Shown one piece after another: positions 38,701 to 51,199 of a stretch of DNA of 64,000 nucleotides. Position numbers and translations under genes: made by a program. The DNA lies in the NCBI RefSeq assembly GCF_002288925.2, contig NW_022098066.1:80526695-80590694 (forward strand), read 5' to 3'. Every line of letters begins with the position of its first letter. The first letter of the stretch is position 1. The notes beneath the pieces were generated by a model. That model was not told where the DNA came from and searched no databases. It worked only from the letters and a program-made list of their open reading frames with translations. Origin of the DNA: Delphinapterus leucas (taxonomy: Eukaryota > Chordata > Mammalia > Artiodactyla > Monodontidae).

Positions 38701-39098
38701 TTACAAGTAGCATAGTGTGCTGTGCCCTATCTTTGGTGATACTGACCTGACATGCATGTATATTTAAGATGAGGTTTTTGTTAGAGCTAGTAGACAAAAA
38801 AACAAACAAACAAGGAAAACCCTTAGGGAAGGATGAGTAACAACACATGAAGCTTTGGTTCCCCTGACTCACAAATGCTGTGATATTGAACTGAATTGAG
38901 AGGAAGTTTATTTTATTTAATCTCTCTTGTATTCTTTCTCAGGATGTTATCGGCTTCAACATGGCAGGTCTTGATTATCTCAAGAGGGAATGTGAGGCAA
39001 AAAGTGAAGTTATGTTTTTTGCTGATGCTACCAGCCACTTGGAAGAAAAGAAGAGGAAAAAGAAAAAGAGGGAGAAGCTGATTTTAACATTGACTTAG
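5588..39098 (+). CDS. WDR3: WDR3 (UTP12/DIP2 homologue), complete spliced coding sequence, 26 coding exons
   Basis: Joined exons: 5588-5758, 6764-6973, 9270-9388, 11010-11088, 12265-12360, 13619-13732, 13888-13989, 14886-14983, 15907-16014, 16534-16764, 19528-19621, 21970-22071, 23322-23407, 23571-23706, 24431-24487, 25497-25597, 25826-25937, 26084-26218, 26505-26555, 27083-27148, 34046-34138, 34621-34668, 35338-35381, 37024-37152, 38551-38644, 38943-39098. Every junction is GT-AG, the phases agree, and the sum is 943 codons plus stop, the human WDR3 length. The protein starts [15 protein letters not shown]40 blades end in IWDL, IVWDV, WWDLD, AWDIA, KIWNR, KFWDF, KIWGLD, KQWDAD and LRLWER, as expected for two tandem beta-propellers (about residues 1-290 and 365-720) separated by a lysine/acidic linker (about 315-350). 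A Utp12-type helical C-terminal domain follows (about 780-900), then a basic tail [10 protein letters not shown] resembling a nucleolar signal. Family knowledge: a subunit of UTP-B in the SSU processome, needed for early pre-18S rRNA cleavage in the nucleolus. No frameshift or premature stop was seen, so the gene looks functional. Confidence 0.97.
6764..6973 (+). CDS. WDR3: WDR3 exon 3
   Basis: Codons 58-127, phase 0 at both ends. It includes [18 protein letters not shown] and [17 protein letters not shown], a complete WD blade with its GH dipeptide. Donor TCCAAG|GTGAGA. Confidence 0.96.
7170..9225 (+). mobile_element. Old L1M remnants in WDR3 intron 3
   Basis: Diverged L1 ORF2 3' and 3' UTR sequence in sense orientation. 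About 7200-8150 resembles the end of ORF2. 8200-8362 is an L1M-type 3' terminus ending ttttttcaataaaactgg. 8370-9225 is a second 3' terminus with the gcagaaaattggaaactgcctaaatggctg and cattaaaaatgag motifs. All frames are broken. Confidence 0.6.
9270..9388 (+). CDS. WDR3: WDR3 exon 4
   Basis: Contains [16 protein letters not shown] and the next GH dipeptide ([14 protein letters not shown]). It ends two bases into a serine codon, which the next exon completes. Confidence 0.96.
9389..11009 (+). other. WDR3: WDR3 intron 4, no feature recognised
   Basis: 1.6 kb between exons 4 and 5. The frames at 9880-10440 on the minus strand show no splice context or protein resemblance. 10380-10760 has a purine-rich look that may be an old repeat, but I cannot assign it. 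Confidence 0.5.
11010..11088 (+). CDS. WDR3: WDR3 exon 5
   Basis: Completes the split serine, then [16 protein letters not shown] and VGHRTE. Donor CTGAG|GTATAT. A short exon of 79 bases. Confidence 0.96.
11595..11760 (+). mobile_element. L1M-type 3' end
   Basis: Matches the L1 3' terminal pattern GGTGATCATTTCATGATGTATAAAAATATTG...TGTTGTATGCCTTAAACTA...CAATGTTATATGTTAATTATAACTCAAT. It lies in WDR3 intron 5. Confidence 0.65.
12265..12360 (+). CDS. WDR3: WDR3 exon 6
   Basis: 32 codons, [19 protein letters not shown] then [11 protein letters not shown], closing the fifth visible WD blade. Acceptor ccctgtag, donor GAGAG|GTAATT. Confidence 0.96.
13251..13582 (-). mobile_element. CHR-type SINE upstream of WDR3 exon 7
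   Basis: Minus-strand full-length copy: GGCTTGCCAGGTGGCTCAGTGG head, GGTTCGAGCCCTGG box B, CAACTACTGAGCC body and A-rich tail (read as T on plus). The 13-bp target duplication tatttcagctttt lies at 13238-13250 and 13583-13595. The right copy falls in the exon 7 acceptor region. Confidence 0.93.
13619..13732 (+). CDS. WDR3: WDR3 exon 7
   Basis: 38 codons, an acidic loop rich in E, D and P ([14 protein letters not shown] ... MDEAPED). It is probably a flexible insertion inside the first propeller. A SINE sits immediately upstream of its acceptor (see findings). Confidence 0.95.
13888..13989 (+). CDS. WDR3: WDR3 exon 8
   Basis: 34 codons, [18 protein letters not shown] then [15 protein letters not shown], the last blade of the first propeller. 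Donor GCCAT|GTGAGT. Confidence 0.95.
14170..14800 (-). repeat. MIR split by an L1 3' UTR
   Basis: MIR halves at about 14170-14239 and 14697-14800 (ttattaaatccctgcc...; ccactttacagatgagacag...gtaatacaactagtaag) are separated by the L1 piece described next. Confidence 0.65.
14240..14679 (-). mobile_element. 5'-truncated L1, 3' UTR only
   Basis: Minus-strand cetartiodactyl L1 3' UTR (plus strand shows aacatctttattggagtataattgctttaca and tctccctcccaccctcc). Flanked by a 17-bp duplication with one mismatch, aaaagcattagcttctt (14223-14239) and aaaagcattaacttctt (14680-14696). Confidence 0.85.
14886..14983 (+). CDS. WDR3: WDR3 exon 9
   Basis: [18 protein letters not shown] followed by a lysine-rich stretch ([15 protein letters not shown]). 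It ends two bases into a lysine codon. It forms the start of the basic/acidic linker between the propellers. Confidence 0.94.
15907..16014 (+). CDS. WDR3: WDR3 exon 10
   Basis: [20 protein letters not shown] then [15 protein letters not shown]. The acidic half of the linker, phase 2 to phase 2. Donor ATCAA|GTGAGT. Confidence 0.95.
16534..16764 (+). CDS. WDR3: WDR3 exon 11
   Basis: The longest coding exon (231 bases). Includes [36 protein letters not shown] and SVKIWNR, the first blade of the second propeller. Confidence 0.96.
17090..18095 (+). mobile_element. L2 LINE fragment, 5' part
   Basis: Pyrimidine-rich sequence typical of L2 in sense orientation, including catcttgaaggaagtaatcc and ctggctgtttttttt...cacttaaatttctatctc segments. 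Continued after the SINE at 18518. Confidence 0.5.
18096..18517 (+). mobile_element. CHR-type SINE, full length, inside an L2
   Basis: Head acttccctggtggtccagtgg, box B GGTTCGATCCCTGG, repeated CAACTACTGAGCC units, AGCCAAAAATAAATTTT tail and poly(A). A good target duplication is not obvious. Confidence 0.92.
18518..19140 (+). mobile_element. L2 LINE 3' end
   Basis: Sense L2: tctcttacctggattgtaatagctttctgaccagtct, cagcggccagtgtaatctttttat, and the terminal ttgttatatctccagcacctagaatggtacctggcat with ...cagtaaatgttgaa. In WDR3 intron 11. Confidence 0.8.
19528..19621 (+). CDS. WDR3: WDR3 exon 12
   Basis: [20 protein letters not shown] then [11 protein letters not shown]. It is in frame only after completing the arginine codon split across intron 11. 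Acceptor tttctcacag, donor CAAAG|GTAAAC. Confidence 0.96.
19785..20198 (-). mobile_element. CHR-type SINE with expanded internal repeat
   Basis: Minus-strand copy with a 17-bp target duplication tgaggtttttattttta (19768-19784 and 20199-20215). Its body carries four consecutive 36-bp units (19928-20071), more than the normal copy. Confidence 0.93.
20620..20815 (+). repeat. MIR SINE
   Basis: TTTGAATCCCAGCTCTTCCACTTACTGGCTATAAGACC, then GCAAGTTGCTCAACC and the AGCACTTAGCACAGAGACTGGC tail, close to the MIR consensus. Confidence 0.85.
21200..21395 (-). repeat. MIR SINE
   Basis: Reverse-complement MIR: tgatctcatttaatccccacaacagc, ttttcagatggaaaaatgggctcatggag and tgggattcaagtcttcc. Confidence 0.75.
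21970..22071 (+). CDS. WDR3: WDR3 exon 13
   Basis: 34 codons, [19 protein letters not shown] then [15 protein letters not shown], one WD blade. The acceptor is the atypical tcttccaaag, with a weak pyrimidine tract but a clean AG. Confidence 0.95.
22072..23321 (+). other. WDR3: WDR3 intron 13
   Basis: AT-rich. A weak MIR/L2-like stretch lies at about 22760-22900 (tttccaaagtgttttcatgtcc). Nothing else recognised. Confidence 0.4.
23322..23407 (+). CDS. WDR3: WDR3 exon 14
   Basis: [20 protein letters not shown] then KDENSTQK, ending two bases into arginine. Donor AGAG|GTGAGT. Confidence 0.95.
23571..23706 (+). CDS. WDR3: WDR3 exon 15
   Basis: [20 protein letters not shown] and [19 protein letters not shown]. 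Separated from exon 14 by an intron of only 163 bases. Confidence 0.96.
23985..24125 (+). repeat. MER5-like hAT fragment
   Basis: gcagtgattccacacttggctgtaagtcaggatcatttgag followed by tttaaaaatacagattactgggct, the start and body of MER5A. The 3' part is diverged. In WDR3 intron 15. Confidence 0.6.
24431..24487 (+). CDS. WDR3: WDR3 exon 16 (57 bases)
   Basis: 19 codons, [19 protein letters not shown], carrying a GH dipeptide. It is easy to miss because a longer spurious frame overlaps it. Acceptor aaatgtttag, donor CTTAT|GTAAGT. Confidence 0.95.
25497..25597 (+). CDS. WDR3: WDR3 exon 17
   Basis: [20 protein letters not shown] then [13 protein letters not shown]. Phase 0 in, ending two bases into a serine codon. 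Confidence 0.96.
25826..25937 (+). CDS. WDR3: WDR3 exon 18
   Basis: [20 protein letters not shown] then [17 protein letters not shown], one WD blade. Donor TGGAG|GTAACC. Confidence 0.96.
26084..26218 (+). CDS. WDR3: WDR3 exon 19
   Basis: 45 codons, [36 protein letters not shown] and an acidic EEEREM end. It closes the second propeller. Acceptor ctctccgcag. Confidence 0.96.
26505..26555 (+). CDS. WDR3: WDR3 exon 20 (51 bases)
   Basis: 17 codons, [17 protein letters not shown]. Acceptor tcccttgtcag, donor CCAGTA|GTAAGT. A short charged segment leading out of the propeller. Confidence 0.93.
27083..27148 (+). CDS. WDR3: WDR3 exon 21 (66 bases)
   Basis: 22 codons, [20 protein letters not shown] plus KA. 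It is followed by the 6.9-kb transposon-filled intron 21. Confidence 0.95.
27351..27475 (-). repeat. MER5A-like fragment
   Basis: agtagttctcaaagtggagcccccagacc, gcatcagcatcccctgagaacttgttag and acctactgaatgtgaatc. The 3' half is cut off where the large L1 begins. Confidence 0.8.
27986..28133 (-). mobile_element. Short L1 3' UTR inserted in the larger L1
   Basis: aacatctttattggagtataattgctttacaatg...ctccctcccaccctccctatccc interrupts the host L1 at its ...ttgtatcacatctt / ccacatcttctttatcc point. Near-identical flanks gtatcacatctt (27974-27985) and gtaccacatctt (28134-28145) look like a 12-bp target duplication. Confidence 0.75.
29406..29722 (-). mobile_element. CHR-type SINE inside the L1
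   Basis: Full-length minus-strand copy with a 14-bp target duplication tatctttccatttc (29392-29405 and 29723-29736). It interrupts ORF2 of the large L1. Confidence 0.93.
30047..30262 (-). mobile_element. Young CHR-type SINE (GC-rich subfamily)
   Basis: GGCTTCCCCGGTGGCGCAGTGG head, GGTTCGTGCCCCGG box B, CGCTGAGCCTGCGCATCCGG body and an unbroken poly(A) (plus-strand T run at 30049-30070). Nearly undiverged from the subfamily seen again at 56613. Flanked by tagtatttt (30038-30046 and 30263-30271), within the tail zone of an older SINE. Confidence 0.93.
30272..30580 (-). mobile_element. Older CHR-type SINE, body
   Basis: Minus-strand copy whose outer flanks tgtatattagtattt (from 30031) and tgtgtattagtattt (from about 30579) form its own target duplication, with the younger SINE inserted next to its tail. 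Confidence 0.88.
32894..33175 (-). mobile_element. CHR-type SINE at the L1 5' boundary
   Basis: Minus-strand copy bounded by a 19-bp target duplication ctcctgtatctcattttta (32875-32893 and 33176-33194). It inserted just beyond the L1 5' terminus. Confidence 0.92.
33466..33880 (+). mobile_element. CHR-type SINE, full length
   Basis: gggacttccctctggcgcagtgg head, GGTTCAATCCCTGG box B, CAACTACTGAGCC repeats, GCAGCCAAAAATAAGTAAAATTT tail and poly(A). It is 165 bases upstream of WDR3 exon 22. Confidence 0.92.
34046..34138 (+). CDS. WDR3: WDR3 exon 22
   Basis: 31 codons, [20 protein letters not shown] then [11 protein letters not shown], a predicted long helix at the start of the Utp12-type domain. 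Acceptor atccgtgtag. Confidence 0.95.
34621..34668 (+). CDS. WDR3: WDR3 exon 23 (48 bases)
   Basis: 16 codons, [16 protein letters not shown]. Acceptor tttcttcatag, donor CTCT|GTGAGT. Confidence 0.95.
35338..35381 (+). CDS. WDR3: WDR3 exon 24 (44 bases)
   Basis: [14 protein letters not shown] plus two bases of the next serine. The smallest coding exon. Acceptor cctttatag, donor TCAAG|GTGAGT. Confidence 0.94.
35640..35960 (-). mobile_element. Probable old L1 3' fragment
   Basis: Diverged reverse-orientation L1 pattern: tattccattgtatatatagttac..., ggctgttatcaatactgccttagtaaacacc. In WDR3 intron 24. Confidence 0.45.
36290..36960 (+). mobile_element. Old L1M ORF2 fragment in WDR3 intron 24
   Basis: Sense L1 remnants: gatcccaattgaaatcc, gcaaaattaaaacagtacagg, tctaaagccctagaacactctatg and ccaaaacgttgaaaagag. 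Frames are broken. It ends 60 bases before exon 25. Confidence 0.6.
37024..37152 (+). CDS. WDR3: WDR3 exon 25
   Basis: [20 protein letters not shown] then [20 protein letters not shown], the conserved core of the Utp12 C-terminal domain. It ends two bases into arginine. Confidence 0.95.
37153..38550 (+). other. WDR3: WDR3 intron 25, no feature recognised
   Basis: 1.4 kb of AT-rich sequence. I see no convincing repeat family, exon or RNA gene on either strand. Confidence 0.45.
38551..38644 (+). CDS. WDR3: WDR3 exon 26
   Basis: Completes the arginine, then [20 protein letters not shown] and [11 protein letters not shown]. Donor GTCCGG|GTAAGT. Confidence 0.95.
38943..39098 (+). CDS. WDR3: WDR3 exon 27, terminal coding exon
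   Basis: [20 protein letters not shown], a polybasic stretch [10 protein letters not shown] and the C-terminus LILTLT, stop TAG at 39096-39098. The basic run fits a nuclear or nucleolar localisation signal. Confidence 0.96.
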   Translation, partial: DVIGFNMAGLDYLKRECEAKSEVMFFADATSHLEEKKRKKKKREKLILTLT

Positions 39099-39337
39099 AA
39101 CTGAAATGTGGTGCCTTTTTCAACTTTTTCTTGAAAAGGACTTCCAAACTAAGCAGCAGAACCTATGAATGTGATCTTATTTGGAATTTGGGTCTTTACA
39201 AATATAATTAGTTAAGATTGGTCATTCTAGATAAGATTAAATCCAATTATTTGCTTTTATAAGAATGCCATGTGATGGACAGCTACATGTAAAAGAATGA
39301 AATTAGAACATTCTCTAACACCATACCCCAAAATAAA
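39099..39337 (+). other. WDR3: WDR3 3' UTR and candidate poly(A) signals
   Basis: Only about 55 bases after the stop look unique. LTR sequence starts near 39155. The first candidate signals are ATTAAA (39236-39241, inside the LTR) and AATAAA (39332-39337, inside an L1). If no further signal is used, the WDR3 3' end is made by transposon sequence. This is inference; 3'-end reads would settle it. Confidence 0.45.
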
Positions 39338-40514
39338 CTCAAAATGGATCAAAGACCTAAATGTAAGGCCGGACACTATAAAACTCTTAGGGGAAAATAA
39401 AGAACACCCTTTGACATAAATCTCCTCAGCAATATCTTTTTGGGTCCACCTCATAGAGTAAGGAAAAACAAAAATAAACAAATGGGACCTAATTAAACTT
39501 AAAGCTTTTGCACAACAAAGGAAACCATAAACAAAATGAAGAGACAGCCCCCAGAATGGGAGAAAATATCTGCAAACAAAGCAACCAACAAGGGATTAAT
39601 CTCTAAACTATAAAAACAAACAACTCATGCAGCTCTACGTTAAAAAAAAAAAAATCAGGCACATGCAAAGATGCTCAACATCACTAATTATCAGAGCAAT
39701 GCAAATCAAAACTACAATGAGGTACTACCTCACATTGGTCAGAATGTCCATCATCAAAAAGTCTACACACAATAAATGCTGGAGAGGGTGTGGAGAAAAG
39801 GGAACCCTCCTACACTGTTGGTACCACCACTATGGAGAACAGTATGGAGGTTCCTTAAAAAACTAAAAATAGAACTACCATATGATCCAGTAGTCCCACT
39901 CCCAGGCATATATCTGGAGAAAACCATAATTCAAAAAGATACATGCACCCCAGTGTTCACTGCAGCACTATTTACAATAGCCAAGACATGGAAGCAACGT
40001 AAATGTCCATTGACAGATGAATGGATAAAGAAGATGTGGTACATATATACAATGGAATATTACTCAGCCGTAAAAAATAATGAAATAATGCCATTTGCAG
40101 CAACATGGATGAACCGAGAGATTATCATCCTAAATGAAGTAAGTCAGAGAAAGACAAATATCATATGATATCACTCATGTGTGGAATTAATTAAAAAATG
40201 ATACAAATGAACTTATTTACAAAACAGAAACAGACTTACAGATATCAAAACAAACTTATGGTTTCCAAAGGGGAAATGTGGCGGGGAGGGATAAATCAGG
40301 AGCTTGGGATAAACATACGCTACTATATATAAGGTAGATGGCCAACAAGGACCTGCTGTATAGCACAGGGAACTCTATTCAATGTTGTGTGATGACCTAT
40401 ATGAGAAAAGAATCTAAAATAGAATAATATATGTATAACTTCACTTTTCTGTACACCTGAAACTAGCACAACATTGTACATCTATACTCCAGTAAAATTA
40501 AAATTTAAAAAAAC
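39276..40514 (+). mobile_element. 5'-truncated L1 inside the MaLR 5' LTR
   Basis: Sense L1 covering the end of ORF2 (aaccctcctacactgttgg...; caatggaatattactcagcc) and the 3' UTR with a short A-rich tail. A 12-bp target duplication aatgccatgtga lies at 39264-39275 and 40515-40526. Confidence 0.93.
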
Positions 40515-42428
40515 AATGCCATGTGAGGACACACAGGGAGGGAGGCCACATGACAGCAGAGGCAGAAATTGGGATTGGAGTGACAGCAGCTACAACCCTA
40601 GGAACACCAAGGATTCTGTCTACCACCAGAAACTAGGAAAGAGGCATGGAACAAATTCCCTCAGTGCTTCCAGAAGGAACAAACTCTCTAATACCTTGGT
40701 TTCAGACCTCCTAAACTGCAAGAGAATAAATATCCATTGTTTTAAGCCACCCAGTGTGGTCATTTGTTATGGCAGCCTCAGGAAACTGATAACCAAATTG
40801 TGGTACCAGGAAGTGAGGTACTGCTATAGCAAATACCTAAAAATATGGAAGTGGCTTTGGAATCAAGTAATGGGTGAAACTGGGAAGAATTTTGAGCTAC
40901 ATGATAGAAGAAAGTCAAGATTACCTTGAAGAGACTGTTGGTAGAAATAATGGACAGTAAAAGCACTTTGGTGAGGGTTCAGAAGGAAGTGATGGGGAAA
41001 GTAAAGAACACTTCAAGCATCTTAGAGAATTCCTACATCATGAACAGAATGTTGGTAGTAAATATGAACATTAAAGGTGATTTTGCTAGGACCTCAGATG
41101 GAAATGAAGAATATGTTATTGGACAGTGGAGGAAAAGTGATCCTTGTTACGAAGTGGCAGAAAACTTGGCTGAATTGTGTTCTGCTTTTGGGTAAAAAGT
41201 AGAACTTATAAACAATGAAATTGGATTTCCAGCGGATGTTTCCAAGCAAAACATGGAAGGTGTGTCCTGGTTTCTTGCTGCTTATAGTAAACAAGAGGAA
41301 AGGGATAAACTGAGGAAGGAAATGGTCAGCAAAAAGGAACCTGAACATGATTTGGAAAATTCACAGCCAGTCCATATTGCAGGAAATGCTAAGGCATGCT
41401 CTGGAGAGTTCATCAGGGGCGCAGCTGGAAAACCTAGTGGAGAAATTAGATTTGTGACCATGAGTATAATCAACCATCTCAGCAGAAGCTAGGAACAGAG
41501 GTGAGACTATCCAGGAAGGACCTGTGGAGAACCCTCACGTCTAATGGTGTGGATCTCCTTGATATCCGTGAAGACTGATGGTTTTTGAGAATGTTCTATC
41601 AGCAGAAACACTGCCTGCTTGGCCTGGCGGACAGAGACAAGAAATGAAGGAAGGCTGCCAGACTTCTGGGCTTCTATAAGCAGGAAATGGGGTGCCCAGA
41701 GGATAAGACTGTCCCAGGCTAACAACTGAGAGGGTGGGGCCCACAAGGCATCTGTGGGTCTAGAGGGGGGTGCTGGTGAAGCCTCTGGCCCAGAGGGCAG
41801 ATCAAGACACAGATAATTATGCTCAGGCTTTGAAACCTTAGGAAATCTGCCCCGCTGCACTGCAAACACTTAAATCGGTGACTCCTTTATTCTTTCCGTT
41901 TTCTCCTTTTAGAATGGGAATGTCTTGTGCTATTTTGCAAGCTGACAACTTGTTTCTAGTTTCACAAGTCCATAGATGGAGAGGACACCATGATAGGTGA
42001 AGACTTTGGGAAATATTGGGATGGAGTGAGTGCATTTTGCATGTGAGATGGGTATAAATTTTGGGGAACCAGAGGGTGGACTGTACTGAGTTTATCTCCA
42101 CAAAACTCATGTCTACCAGGACTTATGAATGTGATCTTATTTGTAAATAGGGTCTTTACAGATGCAATCAAGTTAAGATGAGGTCATTCAAGATTAGAGT
42201 AGCCCCTAAAACCAATGACTATTGTTCTTATAAGGAGAGACATATAGAAATACACAGGGAAGGATGCCACTGGGGACAGAGGCAGAAATCAGAGTGAGTT
42301 ATAAGCTAAGGAACACCAAGGACTGCTGGCAACCACCAGAAGTTAGGAAAGAGGCATAGAACAAATTCTCCCTCAGAGCCTCCAGAAGGAACCAACTGTG
42401 CTGCCACCTTGATTTCAAATGTCTGGCC

Positions 42429-42468
42429 CCCCAAACTGTCAGAGAATACCCCAAACTGTCAGAGAATA
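42429..42468 (+). repeat. 20-bp tandem duplication at the LTR poly(A) region
   Basis: ccccaaactgtcagagaata occurs twice in a row, immediately before the LTR AATAAA (42465-42470). The 5' LTR has only one copy. Confidence 0.85.
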
Positions 42469-42569
42469 AATATCGTTTTAAGCCACCTGGTCTGCGGTAC
42501 TCTGTTATGGCAGCCTCGAGACACAAATACAGATTTATTACAGCAGCCCTAGGAAACTAATGCAAGATG

Positions 42570-42955
42570 CTATTTGCCTTTTTCTCTCATGAGCGTGCAG
42601 TGGAGTTTTCCAGAGACTATGTGATGTGTGATATGGTGACAGATTGAATACAGAGCAGATGTGAGAATCCAGTTATGTCCTATTAAGCCAGACATTGAAA
42701 AGATTTGCAAAAATGTAATACTCTTCTTATTAATTTTTGTTTGGAAAAGTTATTTTTCATTAACAATTTATTTATGGTAATATACTGGGTTTATTTTTTT
42801 AATAAATTATAAGTTTTTCCAAGTTTTAATTCTAATTTGGTAAATATTGATAATATGACCCACATAAACAAAAGGTTTTTGGGATCCTCAATAATTTTTA
42901 AGAATACATGAGGAGTCTTGAGTCCAAAAAATTTAAGAACCACTAGCCTAACTAA
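42570..42955 (+). repeat. hAT-like DNA transposon remnant
   Basis: gagttttccagagactatgtgatgtgtgat, gccagacattgaaaagatttgcaaaaatgta and the terminal aaatttaagaaccactag resemble a mammalian nonautonomous hAT element. The family name is uncertain. Confidence 0.5.
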
Positions 42956-43049
42956 ATTCTCAAGTCCAAAAGGGCATCCTGCTGTTTGTGTTTGTACCCT
43001 TGCTTTTTGGAGAGTCCAATCAACATCAAAAATAGCACTTGAAAGAGTG

Positions 43050-43180
43050 AACTTTAGAATCACATTGAAGTAGGTTAGATTTTTACTTCTTCAGGATTCT
43101 CTGAGCCTCAGTTTCCTTATTTATAAAGTGGGAAAAATATCTATCTTGTAGATAGTATGAGGATTAGTTTATGACTATGA
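43050..43180 (+). repeat. MIR fragment near the SPAG17 3' end
   Basis: ctctgagcctcagtttccttatttataaagtggg and the following tatcttgtagatagtatgaggatta match the MIR 3' half. It may be part of the SPAG17 3' UTR on the opposite strand. Confidence 0.65.
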
Positions 43181-43338
43181 AGGGGTAGTTATAATTATTA
43201 AAAACAAATATTTTCATTCCACCAGACTAAGTGGCTCATTGGTTGCTGGCTGTATGAAGATGGGAACAAATGCAAGGTCTAAGGCTTCAAGTTTGAATGG
43301 ATGACAATCAAATTACAAATTTGTTACTTACCTGACAC

Positions 43339-46310
<2,972 letters not shown>

Positions 46311-46319
46311 CTATAAGAC

Positions 46320-46470
46320 ACAATGTAGCTTTAGAATCAGACATGTATGAGTTCAAATCTTGATTTTTAACATGACTTTGGGCAAGTTACTCAAACTCTC
46401 TAATCTTGTTTCCTCATCTGTAAATTTGGCACAAATGAATGATTGCTGTTCTAGCATTTAGAAGAATTAC
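46320..46470 (+). repeat. MIR fragment
   Basis: gctttagaatcagacatgtatgagttcaaatcttg, ctttgggcaagttactcaaactctc and gtttcctcatctgtaaatttgg. It abuts the acceptor side of the SPAG17 penultimate exon. Confidence 0.75.
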
Positions 46471-46479
46471 TTCATGGAT

Positions 46480-51173
<4,694 letters not shown>

Positions 51174-51199
51174 CTATTTTGCATTCCCAAGATAATAAA

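Larger units (their letters stand above)
39155..42564 (+). mobile_element. MaLR (ERVL-type) provirus with two LTRs
   Basis: Two related LTR copies flank an internal region. The 5' LTR is about 39155-39275 plus 40527-40793 (missing its first part and split by an L1); the 3' LTR is about 42077-42564. Both share the tatgaatgtgatcttattt, ggaacaccaagga and gagaataaatat motifs. Directly after the 5' LTR, TGGTACCAGGAAGTG (40801-40815) resembles a leucine-tRNA primer-binding site, as in ERVL/MaLR. The internal 40816-42070 contains MaLR-type sequence with many stops. It has no intact gene and no envelope was seen. Confidence 0.85.
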
